Positions 36,940-46,473 of a DNA stretch of 64,000 nucleotides are shown in pieces. Source of the DNA: Planctomycetota bacterium (GTDB taxonomy: Bacteria > Planctomycetota > UBA1135 > GCA-002686595); contig JAKLKU010000009.1 of NCBI GenBank assembly GCA_023150475.1, positions 139,375-203,374 on the forward strand, read 5' to 3'. The translations under genes were made by a program, and so were the position numbers. How positions within the stretch are numbered: the stretch's first letter is position 1; every line of letters starts with the position of its first letter. The notes below the pieces were generated by a model, which was not told the DNA's origin, did not search any database, and was given only the letters and a program-made list of their open reading frames with translations.

Positions 36940-38502
36940 ATGCGTGTTCCGCTGCGACGTTCCGCTCTGCTCGCCTTCGCACTTTCGACCACGTGGTTCG
37001 CGCTCGCTGCGAACGCGGCGGACATCCCGCCGCGCATGAAGGCGATCGTGATGGGCGCCACGAAACAGCCGTCGCGCACCGTGTTGCTCGACGGCATCCC
37101 GTTCCAGTCGATCGGACCGTTTTCGAGCCATCCGTATCTCCTCTGGCGCGCCGATCCGACGCTCCCGGTCGAGTTCGCGCGGACGCACGAAGGCGGCGCG
37201 GCGTGGCTGATGCGTTCCGCCGAGGTGCTCGGGCTCGAAGGCTACGAATTGGTCTTCGACCAGGAGACGCAGTGGCTCGGCGAAGAAGTGTGGGTCTACG
37301 GGCTCTTCGTCAACGGCGTGCGCATCCTCGACGCGAAGGTCGAGCTGCACTGGAAGGGTGGTGAACTCGAAGGCGTCGTCAACGCGTTGCCCGGTGACGT
37401 GCAATCGGTCGAGCTGCCGCCTGCCTTCTTGTCGCCCGAGCGCGAATGGACGTATTGGTCGCGGCGCGATCCGCCGCAAGTGTGGCTCGAACTCGGTTGG
37501 ATCGAGCGCGAGATCGGCGCGCAAGGCGAGGTCACGCGCATCGTCGACGACGAAGGCGTGCACCTGACGCGCATCCGTCCGCCGGAACTCGCGGCCGCGC
37601 CGACCGACTTCACGTTCACCGAGTGGCCGACCGGCAACTTCCCCGACCAGATCGGCGTCGACAACCAGAACAACATCTGGTTCTCGCAGCCGAACGCGCC
37701 CGGCAACTCGCTGACCAAGTTCGACCCTGTGACGCAGCAGTTCACGACGAACTCGGTGTCCCCGGGTTCGGGCCCCGACGGCATGAAAGTCGATCCGCTC
37801 AACCGCGTGTGGAGCGGCTGCTACTACTCCGGACAACTCGCGGAATGGCGCATCTCGACGTCGACGCTCAACTTGATCCCGGTGCCGTACGCGCCGTCGA
37901 ATCCGGCGATCCCGCTCTTCAGCCGGTCGACGCACGTGTGGGTCACCGACCACCAGAACAATCGCATCAGCGAGTGGGACCCGAACACGAACACGTGGCT
38001 CTCGAGCATCGTGATGCCGACGCCGAACTGCTGGGTGGTCGAAGGCACCGAAGACTCGAGCCGTCAGACCATGTACTTCTCCGAGTACAACTCGTCGCAA
38101 CTCGGCAGGAAGCCGTGGGTCGGTCCGGTCACCGACATCGTGCTTCCCGTCGGCGGCTGCGCGTTCCCGGTCTACTACCGTAGCCGCGTCTTCTACTCGA
38201 ACTGGAACACCGATCGGATGGGCGTCTACAACGTCGTCACCGGCGGCATCGTCGAGTTCAGTTACCCCGTCGCCGGCGAAGTGGGCGGCCCGATCTGCAA
38301 GACCAAGAACGGACTGATCGCGGTCGGCACGCGCAACGTCGGTTACATCATGGTGTTCGACACCAGCGTCGGGCAGTTCACGGCGTACAAGATCCCGACG
38401 GCGTTCGCGGGCCTGAAGGACGGCATCACCGCGGACAAGAACAACGCGATCTGGTTCACCGAGACCGGCGTGAACAAGCTCGGCCGACTCGTCCTGCCGT
38501 AG
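36940..38502 (+). CDS. Secreted Vgb-like (virginiamycin B lyase-like) beta-propeller protein
   Basis: This is a 520-residue exported protein. The ATG at 36940 has GAGGA upstream. A signal peptide (VPLRRSALLAFALSTTWFAL, cleaved after AANA-AD) is followed by an N-terminal domain of about 190 residues that I do not recognise, then a six-bladed propeller of Vgb-like repeats. The repeats show the pattern TxWPTGNFPDQIGVDNQNNIWF, DGMKVDPLNRVW and DGITADKNNAIWFTE. The Vgb fold is used by streptogramin lyases and by many unrelated exported proteins, so no antibiotic-lyase activity is claimed. It converges on the radical SAM gene via a hairpin. Confidence 0.75.
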   Translation: MRVPLRRSALLAFALSTTWFALAANAADIPPRMKAIVMGATKQPSRTVLLDGIPFQSIGPFSSHPYLLWRADPTLPVEFARTHEGGAAWLMRSAEVLGLEGYELVFDQETQWLGEEVWVYGLFVNGVRILDAKVELHWKGGELEGVVNALPGDVQSVELPPAFLSPEREWTYWSRRDPPQVWLELGWIEREIGAQGEVTRIVDDEGVHLTRIRPPELAAAPTDFTFTEWPTGNFPDQIGVDNQNNIWFSQPNAPGNSLTKFDPVTQQFTTNSVSPGSGPDGMKVDPLNRVWSGCYYSGQLAEWRISTSTLNLIPVPYAPSNPAIPLFSRSTHVWVTDHQNNRISEWDPNTNTWLSSIVMPTPNCWVVEGTEDSSRQTMYFSEYNSSQLGRKPWVGPVTDIVLPVGGCAFPVYYRSRVFYSNWNTDRMGVYNVVTGGIVEFSYPVAGEVGGPICKTKNGLIAVGTRNVGYIMVFDTSVGQFTAYKIPTAFAGLKDGITADKNNAIWFTETGVNKLGRLVLP

Positions 38503-38526
38503 GCCGCAGCGCTCGTCCGTCGTTCG

Positions 38527-38556
38527 CGAGGGTCGGTCCATGGGGGCCGGCCCTCG
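38527..38556. terminator. Bidirectional terminator-like hairpin between convergent genes
   Basis: CGAGGGTCGG (38527-38536) pairs with CCGGCCCTCG (38547-38556), with nine of ten pairs and a ten-base loop. It lies 24 bp past the Vgb-like gene stop and 6 bp before the radical SAM gene stop, as expected for a shared terminator. No T-tract is present. Confidence 0.45.
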
Positions 38557-38562
38557 TCGCGT

Positions 38563-39408
38563 TCATGGTTGCACGTCGACGGCCAGGCCGAGCTTGCGGA
38601 TCTCCGCCGCGAACGCTTCGAGCCATTCACGCGGAAGGCGCGACAGTTCGGGCGCTTCGGGTTGCAGCGACGGCCGCGCGAGGCCGTAGAGCAACACTCC
38701 GCGCAGCGGCACCCCGCGCGACACGAGTTCGCCGACGAACTCGAGATAGGCACGGCGCTCCGCGTCGTCCGGCGGCGCACCGCGGCGCGCGAACACGCAG
38801 GTCTGGATCCACGTCGGCGCGCTCCGCGCCGCGAGCTCGAGGTTGACCCGGGTGCGTTCGGGGCCGAGCGCGATCGTGTTGATCGCACGCTGGCCCGCTT
38901 CGGTCGCGCTGTCGAGCTTGAACCACACTTCGCCGTTCGCGCGCGCGAGGGCGACGAGACCCGCCTGCACGTCGGGTTTGTGCACGAGCGAACCGTTGGT
39001 GATCAAGACGAGCTTCAGACGGCCGACGAGTCCGCGCCTCTCGAGCACTCCGACGACCGTGCCGACGGCCGCGGCGAACTGCGCGGAGCTCGTCGATTCG
39101 CCGTTCCCCGAGAACGCGACGTCGTTCAGACGCCGCAGACCGTCGGGCGCGTTGGCGGCGAGCCATTCAGGCGACGTCGCGCGGTCGAGCACGGCGTCGA
39201 GCTCGCGAGCCAAGAGCTCGAGATCGATCGTCGGAGCCGCGCCGAACACGAGGTTCGGCACCTGGCAGTACACGCACCGCCAGTTGCACGCGTGGTTCGG
39301 GTTCAGGTTGACGCCGATCGACACGCCGTGGGCGCGACGCGACACCACGGGGTACACGTAGACGAGCCCCGCGCTGGAACGATCGTGGTCGTGGACGTCG
39401 AGCGTCAT
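38563..39408 (-). CDS. Radical SAM protein (MoaA/wyosine-like)
   Basis: This is a 281-residue radical SAM enzyme. The [4Fe-4S] motif CNWRCVYC gives Cys at 41, 45 and 48 (CX3CX2C). A GNGEST segment follows that may form the SAM-contacting GGE-like loop, and then ITNGSLVHKP. The first ATG for MTLDVHDHDR is used; a GTG at 39435 would add nine residues. There is no SPASM or TRAM domain. The reaction is unknown. Its neighbours (Vgb-like protein, tRNA-Ser) give no clue to its substrate. Confidence 0.85.
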   Translation of the reverse strand: MTLDVHDHDRSSAGLVYVYPVVSRRAHGVSIGVNLNPNHACNWRCVYCQVPNLVFGAAPTIDLELLARELDAVLDRATSPEWLAANAPDGLRRLNDVAFSGNGESTSSAQFAAAVGTVVGVLERRGLVGRLKLVLITNGSLVHKPDVQAGLVALARANGEVWFKLDSATEAGQRAINTIALGPERTRVNLELAARSAPTWIQTCVFARRGAPPDDAERRAYLEFVGELVSRGVPLRGVLLYGLARPSLQPEAPELSRLPREWLEAFAAEIRKLGLAVDVQP

Positions 39409-39669
39409 CGTCGACACGTTAGCAGGCGCAGGCACCGAGCTTCGCCCGCGCGCGTCGCCTGCCCGCGGAAGGCGCTCTGCCCCGGCGTGCGCGCCGAGAA
39501 CGACCTGCGCGTCCCACCGCGTTCACGCGCGTTTCGGCGCGCCCTGCGAGTCGGGCGAGCGCGGGCGACGTGACCCGTGATCATGTGACCAGGGACGACG
39601 TGATTGGGGGGCGCCGCGGCTCGGCTTGCCGCGGAGGCGGCGTGGGGCTATCCTCCTCGCCTCTCGCGC

Positions 39670-39763
39670 GGAGAGGTGGCTGAGTGGCCGATAGCGGCGG
39701 CTTGCTAAGCCGTTGAACTCGTTATTTCGGGTTCCGCGGGTTCGAATCCCGCCCTCTCCGCCA
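39670..39763 (+). tRNA. tRNA-Ser (anticodon GCU)
   Basis: A 94-nt class II tRNA with encoded CCA. The acceptor GGAGAGG (39670-39676) pairs with CCTCTCC (39753-39759), followed by discriminator G and CCA. The anticodon loop TTGCTAA sits on a GCGGC/GCCGT stem. The T loop TTCGAAT and a long variable arm are present, as expected for tRNA-Ser reading AGC/AGU. Confidence 0.97.
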
Positions 39764-40222
39764 TTCGCACGTTTTTCGGCGCGACGCGCGTGCGATTCGT
39801 CGGAGCGAGCCCCTCACGCGTACGGCTCGGGTGCCGACGAACTTCGGCACGTCCAGACTGCACGGACGTTCGCCACGCGATCGATCGGGCGGCGCATCCC
39901 ACCGGGGGCGTCGCCGACGACGGGGGCCCAACCCCAGGGGAACGACCGAGGAGGAGAGAACCTCGTCGCGCACCCGGGCCGCTCGCGCCACGACGACGCG
40001 TGCACGCCGCCGCTGTGTGCACGCCGCGGACGCTCTCGAGCGCCTTTTCACGGCCGCTTGGCACGGTCGCTCTGCACGGCCGCTCTGCACGGCCGGCGCT
40101 CTGCACGGCCGGCGCCTGACACGCATCGCGCCACGACTCTCGGCGCGGAACTTGGCGGCGCGCCCGCACGTGCGCCGAGCCGGCCCGCGCAGCGCGTTCG
40201 CAAGCGCGGCGTTTCGGCGGAG
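39764..40222. other. 459-bp gene-free stretch after tRNA-Ser
   Basis: No gene is supported here; the open frames are shadows with Arg-rich, non-conserved products. The right part contains a short tandem repeat (40055-40109). No attachment-site duplication of the tRNA 3' end was seen. Confidence 0.6.
40055..40109. repeat. Short tandem repeat, 13-bp unit
   Basis: Four imperfect copies of CGCTCTGCACGGC (first copy CGCTTGGCACGGT; a three-base CGG insertion precedes the last). It lies in the intergenic DNA 114 bp beyond the stop of the minus-strand HEAT-like gene. Confidence 0.85.
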
Positions 40223-41560
40223 TCACTTGTCGCCGAACACGGCGCCGTACTTCGAATGCTCGCGCAACTTGGCGAACACAGGGTTCGACGCGAGCAACTT
40301 GAGCTCGTCCAACGTGATCGGCGCGCGTTCGAGCCACTCGGCGGCGTCCTTGAGCCGGCCGAGCATCGCGTAGCACTTCGCTGCGCCGACGTAGTAGTCG
40401 GGCCGCGGCGTCGGATCGTTCTTGCCGACGGCGATCGCCGTGGTGAAGTCCTTGGCGGAGGCTTCGAAGTCGCGGATGCGATAGAGCACCTCCGCGCGCT
40501 CGCCCCAGGCCGGCGCCCAACGTTCGTTCTTCTTGATCCGCTCGTCGTACTCGCCGAGCAGGTCCTTGCGCGCCGACTTGTCGCCGAGGCACACCCGGGC
40601 GACGAGCGCACCTTCCTTCACTTTGCGATCGCGCGCTTCCCCGGCGCGTTCGAGCACCTTCTTGAGTTCGGGGAAGAGCTTGTCGACGAGCCGCGGCAGC
40701 GCGTCGAGCACCAACACGCGCCGTTCGACTTCGAGCTCCGGGAGCGTCGCGAGTCTGGCGAACGCGACGACGTCCTTCTCGCGCAACGATCCCGAGATCG
40801 CTTCGAGATAGTCGGCGAGTTCGCGCACGAGCGGCGCGACGCGTTTGGCGTCGCCGGCGAGACGCTCGACGGCGTCGAGCAGCCCCGGTTGGCGACTCTC
40901 CGCGAGCGCACGCAACGACAGGCGCGTCAGCTCGGGATCATCGCCGAGCAGCACTTCCTGCACGAATCCGGCGTCGTCGCCGGCGCCCAACGTGAAGAGC
41001 GCGCGCAGCGCGGCGCTCTGGAGCGCCCCGTGCGAACCGCGGAACGCGCCGAGCACCACGGGGCGCACGCGTTCCGGTTCTTTCGTCGTCTCGAGCACGC
41101 GCAACGCGTTGATGCGCCCCTCCGAAGTCCACGTCGTCAACGCGGCGAGCAAATCCTCGAGCGCGGCGGAAGTGTCCATCCGCATCAACGCGTCCGCGAC
41201 ACGCCGGGCGCGCTGCACCACGGCTTCCGCGGCGTTCGGACCAGGCTCGAGGTAGGGCACGAGCAGCGGGACCGCTTCGCCACCGAGCGCGACGACGTCG
41301 GCGAGCGCGCGTTCGAGCTCGCCGGGCCGCGCGAGCCGCTCGGACGGCTCGAGCCGCGCGACGCGATCGCGCACGTCGCCGCCGAGTTTCGCCTGGTTCG
41401 CCTCGCGCTGCGCGCGGACACGCGCGAGGAGTTCCTCGAACGACTCGCGAGTCTGCGTTCCGCGTGGCTGTGAGTCCTGGGCGCGCAGCATCGGCGCCAG
41501 CGCGAGCGCCGATGCCAGGGCCAGCGCGAAGCCGAGGGCTTGGTTCCGAGATCGCGGCAT
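40223..41560 (-). CDS. Exported HEAT/TPR-like repeat protein
   Basis: This is a 445-residue protein. The ATG at 41560 begins MPRSRNQALGFALALASALA, a signal peptide ending near MLRAQD; the frame to 41596 is unsupported. The mature part is helical throughout. HEAT-like repeats come first (VPLLVPYLEPGPNAAEAVVQ and ALQSAALRALFTLGAGDDAG), followed by a TPR-like C-terminus (RAEVLYRIRDFEASAKDFTTA, then AKCYAMLGRLKDAAEWLERA). It is probably a periplasmic or envelope scaffold. There is no operon context: the next minus-strand gene is distant, and the region upstream toward 42.1 kb is gene-poor. Confidence 0.75.
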   Translation of the reverse strand: MPRSRNQALGFALALASALALAPMLRAQDSQPRGTQTRESFEELLARVRAQREANQAKLGGDVRDRVARLEPSERLARPGELERALADVVALGGEAVPLLVPYLEPGPNAAEAVVQRARRVADALMRMDTSAALEDLLAALTTWTSEGRINALRVLETTKEPERVRPVVLGAFRGSHGALQSAALRALFTLGAGDDAGFVQEVLLGDDPELTRLSLRALAESRQPGLLDAVERLAGDAKRVAPLVRELADYLEAISGSLREKDVVAFARLATLPELEVERRVLVLDALPRLVDKLFPELKKVLERAGEARDRKVKEGALVARVCLGDKSARKDLLGEYDERIKKNERWAPAWGERAEVLYRIRDFEASAKDFTTAIAVGKNDPTPRPDYYVGAAKCYAMLGRLKDAAEWLERAPITLDELKLLASNPVFAKLREHSKYGAVFGDK

Positions 41561-42173
41561 GCGCAGAGAATACTCGCGGCGCGGGTGAGGTTGCACGTCG
41601 GTTCGCGCTCACGTGTCGGATCGTTCAGCCGGGACGGGCGGTCGCACGGAGGACGCCGCGAGGCGCGTCGTCGTGCGGACCCGTGTGCCGGCCGCGGTCG
41701 CGCCGCGCCGGCCGCGGTCACGCCGGGCGGCGCGCGGCGCGCGGCATCGGCCGCAACACGACGTGTTTTGCCGTACGTTCGACGAAGCCGCGGGCTCGAC
41801 TCGCGTCGGACGCGTTCGGCGCGGCGGGCGCGAAGCGGGCGCCGGGCAACGGCGGCGGCGGGACGCGTCCGTAGATCTGGAGCAACCGCGCGCGGTGCCT
41901 GAAGATCCACGAGTGCATGGCGAGCGGTTTCGGCCTGGCACTCGACGCCGATGAAGACGAGTTGCCGAAACTGCCGCACGCTCGCTGCCGGCGGCGTTCG
42001 CCCGCCGACCGCGTGGCGGGCAAGGCGCGTGCGGCGGCCGTCGCTCGCGCGTTCTGACGGTGACTCTCGCTCCGCGAAGGTCGACGCGCAGGCCGCGAAG
42101 GCCGACGCGCGCGCCGCGAAAGTCGACGGGGAGCGGCCGCGACGGTCCAATGTTCGGCCCTTCGTCCACTGCG
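41561..42173. other. 613-bp intergenic region between HEAT-like gene and mnmG
   Basis: The region contains one possible small minus-strand ORF (41718-41918, listed separately). Near 42075-42125 it also has two imperfect 21-bp units of the form AAGGTCGACGCGCAGGCCGCG, which read as low-complexity peptide in one frame. No other gene can be supported. Confidence 0.5.
41718..41918 (-). CDS. Possible small basic protein, 66 residues (hypothetical)
   Basis: An ATG-initiated frame of 66 codons begins MHSWIFRHRARLLQIYGR and has strongly GC-rich third positions. It is basic, with a Pro-rich centre (RVPPPPLPGARF). No signal peptide, membrane segment or ribosome-binding site is obvious. It could be real, given the aromatic/basic opening, but overlapping open frames on both strands make it doubtful. 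Confidence 0.3.
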   Translation of the reverse strand: MHSWIFRHRARLLQIYGRVPPPPLPGARFAPAAPNASDASRARGFVERTAKHVVLRPMPRAARRPA

Positions 42174-44084
42174 ATGAACCGACCGGAACGTTCTTCCCGC
42201 GCACACCCGCACCCGCCGCCGCCGCGCGCCGATCGTGGCGTCGCGGACGTGCTCGTCGTCGGCGGCGGGCACGCCGGGATCGAAGCGGCGAGCGCCGCAG
42301 CGCGCGTTGGAGCGAGCGTCGTGCTGATCTCGTTCCGCGCGGACAAGATCGGCGAGATGAGCTGCAATCCCGCGATCGGCGGGCTCGGCAAGGGCCAGCT
42401 CGTGCGCGAAGTCGACGCGCTCGGCGGCGTGATGGGCGCCGCCGCCGACCGCACGGGGATCCAGTTCAAGATGCTCGGCACCGGCAAGGGACCTGCGTCG
42501 CAGGGGCCGCGTTGCCAGAGCGATCGACATCTCTACCGCGAAGACGTCACGCGCGTGATCGCGTCGACGCCGAACGTGCGGGTCGTCGAAGGCGCCGCGG
42601 ACGGCTTCCTCGTCGACACGAGCGGCGAGCGCGGGCGCGTGCGCGGCGTGCGGCTCGCAGACGGACGCGAACTCGCGGCGAGCGCCGTCGTCGTGACGAC
42701 GGGCACGTTCTTGCGCGCGGTGATGCACACCGGCGAAGCGCAGAGCGCGGGCGGGCGGATCGGCGAAGGCACGAGCGGCGGGCTTTCCGCCGAGATGCAG
42801 CGCCTCGGCGTCGAGCTCGGTCGGTTGAAGACCGGCACGCCGCCGCGGCTCGACGCACGTTCGATCGAGTGGGCGCGACTCGAGCCCGAACGCGGCGACG
42901 CGCAGCCCACGCCGTTCTCCTTCGCGACGGACCGCAAGACGTTCCCCGCGTTGACGCAGATCGCGTGTTTCGTCACGTGGACGAACGCGCGCACGCACGA
43001 GCTGATCCGCGCGAACATCCACCGCGCGCCGATGTACGCGGGCCGCATCCACGGCGTCGGCCCACGTTATTGCCCGTCGGTCGAGGACAAAGTGATGCGC
43101 TTCGCCGACAAGGAGCGCCACCAGATCTTCCTCGAGCCCGAATCGCTTTCCACCGACGTCGTCTACGCGAACGGCATCTCGACGTCGTTGCCCGCCGAAG
43201 TGCAGGAAGAGCTCGTGCACTCGATCGAGGGGCTCGAACGCGCACGCTTCCTGCGCCACGGCTACGCCGTCGAGTACGACTTCGCGTTGCCGGCGGGGCT
43301 CGATCCGACGCTGGCGAGTCTCACGGTGCCGGGGCTCTTCCTCGCCGGGCAGATCAACGGCACGTCGGGGTACGAAGAAGCGGCCGCGCAAGGTCTGATC
43401 GCGGGCGCGAACGCCGCGCTGTGGGCGAGCGACCGCGCGCCCTTCGTGCTCGGTCGCCACGAGGCCTACCTCGGCGTGCTCGTCGACGACCTCGTGATCA
43501 GTCGTCCGGTCGAGCCGTATCGCATGTTCACGAGCCGCGCGGAGCATCGACTGCTGTTGCGCGCGGACAACGCGGATCGCCGGCTCGTGCGGCTCGGACA
43601 CTCCTACGGTCTCGTCGGCGACGCTGCGCTCCGCCGGCTCGCGGCGCGCGAGGAGCGCATCGCCGCAGCGCAGCGCGTGCTCGCTTCGGTGCGCGCGCCG
43701 GAGTGGGGGCACCGCACGCTCGCCGAGGTCCTGAAACGGCCCGAAGTACGCCTCGGCGAACTCGTCGCGAGGCACGCGGAGCTCGCGGCGCTCGAACTCG
43801 ATCTCGACGACGCGACCGCCGTCGAAGTCGACGCCAAGTACGCGGGCTACATCGCCCGCGAAGAGCGCGACGTCGAACGCCTGCGCCACCAGGAGGACGT
43901 CGAGATTCCGCTCGACCTCGACTACGCGTCGCTCGCCGGGCTCGCGAACGAAGCGCGCGCGAAGCTCGCCGCGCAGCGTCCGCGGACACTCGGCGCCGCG
44001 AGCCGCATCGCCGGCGTCAGGCCGCCCGACGTCGCGTTGCTCGCCGTGCACCTCGCGCGGCGGCGGCGCGAGCGCAAGTCGTGA
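42174..44084 (+). CDS. mnmG: tRNA uridine-5-carboxymethylaminomethyl(34) synthesis enzyme MnmG (GidA)
   Basis: MnmG with MnmE makes cmnm5U at the wobble base of several tRNAs, using FAD and methylene-THF. The 636-residue protein has the FAD Rossmann motif VVGGGHAGIEAA near residues 24-35 and the family signatures NPAIGGLGKGQLVREVD, GPRYCPSVEDKVMRFAD (with the essential Cys) and GQINGTSGYEEAAAQG. A C-terminal helical domain contacts tRNA. The ATG at 42174 is used; the N-terminal extension RPERSSRAHPHPPPPRA is unusual and poorly conserved. Its stop abuts the stop of the convergent sugar transferase gene as TGATCA. MnmE is not in the window, but MnmA (47048) modifies the same base. Confidence 0.97.
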   Translation: MNRPERSSRAHPHPPPPRADRGVADVLVVGGGHAGIEAASAAARVGASVVLISFRADKIGEMSCNPAIGGLGKGQLVREVDALGGVMGAAADRTGIQFKMLGTGKGPASQGPRCQSDRHLYREDVTRVIASTPNVRVVEGAADGFLVDTSGERGRVRGVRLADGRELAASAVVVTTGTFLRAVMHTGEAQSAGGRIGEGTSGGLSAEMQRLGVELGRLKTGTPPRLDARSIEWARLEPERGDAQPTPFSFATDRKTFPALTQIACFVTWTNARTHELIRANIHRAPMYAGRIHGVGPRYCPSVEDKVMRFADKERHQIFLEPESLSTDVVYANGISTSLPAEVQEELVHSIEGLERARFLRHGYAVEYDFALPAGLDPTLASLTVPGLFLAGQINGTSGYEEAAAQGLIAGANAALWASDRAPFVLGRHEAYLGVLVDDLVISRPVEPYRMFTSRAEHRLLLRADNADRRLVRLGHSYGLVGDAALRRLAAREERIAAAQRVLASVRAPEWGHRTLAEVLKRPEVRLGELVARHAELAALELDLDDATAVEVDAKYAGYIAREERDVERLRHQEDVEIPLDLDYASLAGLANEARAKLAAQRPRTLGAASRIAGVRPPDVALLAVHLARRRRERKS

Positions 44085-45740
44085 TCACGTGCCGCGGCGC
44101 AGGACGACCGTCTTGATCGTGTTGAACAGGATCGAGAGGTCGAAGAGCCACGACTGGTACTTGATGTAGAAGAGGTCGTACTGGAGCTTCTGCAGCGAGT
44201 CCTGCACCGTGTTCCCGTACGGGTAGTTGATCTGCGCCCAACCGGTGAGTCCCGGCGTCACGATGTGCCGTTGGCCGTAGTAGGGGATCTGGCGCGTCAG
44301 GTCGTTCACGAACATCGGTCGCTCCGGGCGCGGACCGACGAGCGACATGTCGCCCGCGAGCACGTTGAAGAGCTGCGGCAGTTCGTCGAGACGCGTCTTG
44401 CGCAGGAACCGGCCGGCGCGCGTGATCCGCGGGTCGTCCTTCTGCGCCCACACGGCGCCGGTCTTCGCTTCGGCGTCGGCGCGCATGCTGCGGAACTTGT
44501 AGAGCGTGAAGTTCTTCCCGTCGCGGCCGACGCGCTCCTGCGTGAAGAGCACCGGGCCCGGAGAGTCGAAGCGCACGATGATCGCCGTGGCGAGCATCAC
44601 GGGCCACGTCAGCACGATGCCGAGCGCCGCGAGCGTCACGTCGAGCAAGCGCTTCGCGAGTTCGCCTTGAGGCGTGCGACCGAAGCCGTCGTTGAAGATC
44701 AGGTACGACGGCCGGAGCGCTTCGACGGCGATGCGGCCGGTGATCAACTCGTAGAGCGCCTCGCGCTCCTTCACCGCGATGCCGGCGAGGCGGCAACGCA
44801 GGAGTTCCTCGACCGGCAAGTGTCCGCGGCGGTCTTGGAGCGCGACGGCGACGACGTCGACGCCGAGGCGCTCGACGAGTTCGAAGAGCGGCTCCGAGAG
44901 CGGCTTCGAATACGCCTCGGGTTCCTCGGCGAGCGTCGCGACCGCAGGGATCGGCTCGAGCAACAACGCTTGCGACGGCGCCGCCGCGGTCTCCGCGTGC
45001 GAGCCATTGGACTTGCCGTTGCCTCCGTGGGCCGAACCGTTGCCTGCGTGCGCCGCAGGAGCGAGCGCGGCGAGACCGGAGCTGCGCAAGAAAAAGTTGG
45101 TCTCGCTGGGGCCGTCGTCGCGCGGCGCGAGCGGCGCTTCGGGCAGCATGCCGACGACTTCGAAGCCCGAGTCGGGCCGCTCGAGGATCTCCTTCGCGAG
45201 CGAACGGGCCTGCTCGCCGGCGCCGAGGATCAGGACACGCGCGGAGAAGTTCCACTTGCGCAGCACGAAGTGGAACGCGCCGCGCCAGAGGTACATCAAT
45301 CCGAACCCGAGCAGCATCGTGAAGACCAAGGTCTGCACGAGCTGCAGGATCGGCATCGGCGGGAAATCGAGCACCCGCTTGAGCTCGACCGCGCGAGCGA
45401 ACACGACGGCCGCGAGCGCGACCAGGATCGCACTGCCCGCCGAACCGACGAAGCGCGATGCGCGGTCGTACCGCGAGGTCGAGATGCGGAAGTTGTAGAG
45501 CTCGTTGAAACTGATCGCGACCTGCGAAAGCACCGTCAACAGGAACGCCGAAATCGCGCAACGCCAACGCGCGGCGTCGATCGAAAGTCCGAGGTTCACC
45601 AGGCCTTCGAGCGTCGCCTTGCTCGGGTCGAGCAGGTGCGCCGACATTCCGGCCGCCAGCACGACGGTCAGGAGCACCGTCTCGCTGAAGACGAGCAGAG
45701 CCCGCCTCAGGGGCAGGTAGTGGCGCAGGACGCGGAGCAT
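44085..45740 (-). CDS. Polyprenyl glycosylphosphotransferase, EpsB/WbaP-type (XrtA-associated sugar transferase)
   Basis: This is a 551-residue membrane protein. The ATG at 45740 begins [20 protein letters not shown], the opening of TIGR03013-like sugar transferases. There are four or five transmembrane segments in the first 170 residues, then a CoA-binding-like Rossmann domain ([18 protein letters not shown]). A Gly/Asn/Ser/His-rich insert ([20 protein letters not shown]) follows. The bacterial sugar transferase domain has [20 protein letters not shown], then [23 protein letters not shown] and [11 protein letters not shown]. It transfers sugar-1-P to undecaprenyl-P to initiate a repeat unit. 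The far-off GT4, flippase and sulfotransferase genes may use its product. Confidence 0.9.
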   Translation of the reverse strand: MLRVLRHYLPLRRALLVFSETVLLTVVLAAGMSAHLLDPSKATLEGLVNLGLSIDAARWRCAISAFLLTVLSQVAISFNELYNFRISTSRYDRASRFVGSAGSAILVALAAVVFARAVELKRVLDFPPMPILQLVQTLVFTMLLGFGLMYLWRGAFHFVLRKWNFSARVLILGAGEQARSLAKEILERPDSGFEVVGMLPEAPLAPRDDGPSETNFFLRSSGLAALAPAAHAGNGSAHGGNGKSNGSHAETAAAPSQALLLEPIPAVATLAEEPEAYSKPLSEPLFELVERLGVDVVAVALQDRRGHLPVEELLRCRLAGIAVKEREALYELITGRIAVEALRPSYLIFNDGFGRTPQGELAKRLLDVTLAALGIVLTWPVMLATAIIVRFDSPGPVLFTQERVGRDGKNFTLYKFRSMRADAEAKTGAVWAQKDDPRITRAGRFLRKTRLDELPQLFNVLAGDMSLVGPRPERPMFVNDLTRQIPYYGQRHIVTPGLTGWAQINYPYGNTVQDSLQKLQYDLFYIKYQSWLFDLSILFNTIKTVVLRRGT

Positions 45741-45961
45741 GTCGATCGAGGCTCGCGCCCGCGCGCCGCCCGACCGAGGCGCGACGCAGGGACGGAACCG
45801 CTCTGGTGGGGGTCCTCGGTTGGACGGAGGGGTGGGATCAGGGGTGCTGCGGGACCGGAGGAACGCGCTCGATCGCGAATCCGCGACCAGTCTAGTGCGC
45901 CCCGCGGGCAACGGTCCAACATCGTCCCGGGCCGCCCGCCGGCTAGAGCCTGACCGTTCGG

Positions 45962-46459
45962 TTAGCCGATCCGCCGGTCGACCGAGCGATGCTGCGCGAG
46001 TGCGAAGCGTTTTCCGTGGGCGTCGATCCAGACCTCGACGACGTCACAGCGCACCGAGGTCGGGCGGCACGGAACGCGTCGCGCGAGTTCGTCCGCGGCA
46101 CGCCGCTGGCGGGCGACGCGGTCGTACCCGACGCGGTCCGCCGGCCGCCAGCGGACCGGCGCGCCGTCCGGTCGGGCGGTCGACGTCTTGACCTCGACGC
46201 ACGCGATGCCCAGCGCATCTTCGACGACCAAGTCGACCTCGACGCCGGCGAGGCGCAGCCGACGCGCGAGCACGCGGGCTCCCGCGCGCGTGAGCTCGCG
46301 CGCCGCGAGGCATTCGCCGAGCCACGCGAGCGCTCGCGGATCGTTCCGTGACGTGCGCGAAAGCCGGAGCGCGAGCACCGGGGCGATGCGCACGAGCCGA
46401 ACGCGCAGTCCCTCCCACAGACCCGCGCGCAGCGCGGCGAAGAGCCGCCGTGCGTGCAC
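45962..46459 (-). CDS. yraN: YraN-like (UPF0102) putative endonuclease
   Basis: The family has a restriction-endonuclease-like fold and an unproven nuclease role. The C-terminal 120 residues match, with LAWLGECLAARELTRAGARV, then VEVDLVVEDALGIACVEVKT. This gives the D...ExK catalytic set (Asp of VEVDLV, Glu and Lys of VEVKT). The start is uncertain: GTG at 46459 gives about 165 residues, 30-40 more than usual, and internal GTGs are possible. It lies 14 bp downstream of yajC on the same strand and is probably co-transcribed with it. Confidence 0.75.
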   Translation of the reverse strand: MHARRLFAALRAGLWEGLRVRLVRIAPVLALRLSRTSRNDPRALAWLGECLAARELTRAGARVLARRLRLAGVEVDLVVEDALGIACVEVKTSTARPDGAPVRWRPADRVGYDRVARQRRAADELARRVPCRPTSVRCDVVEVWIDAHGKRFALAQHRSVDRRIG

Positions 46460-46473
46460 GCGTGGAGCGTCGC

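Noticed and set aside
36940-38502. Considered as a streptogramin (virginiamycin B) lyase resistance gene
   Set aside because: It has only the propeller repeats and an extra N-terminal domain; the fold is common in unrelated exported proteins.
40055-40109. Repeats considered as a CRISPR array
   Set aside because: Units are only 13 bp with almost no spacers and no cas genes nearby, so it is a tandem repeat.
39670-40222. tRNA-Ser considered as an island integration site
   Set aside because: No second copy of the tRNA 3' end and no integrase was found in the window.
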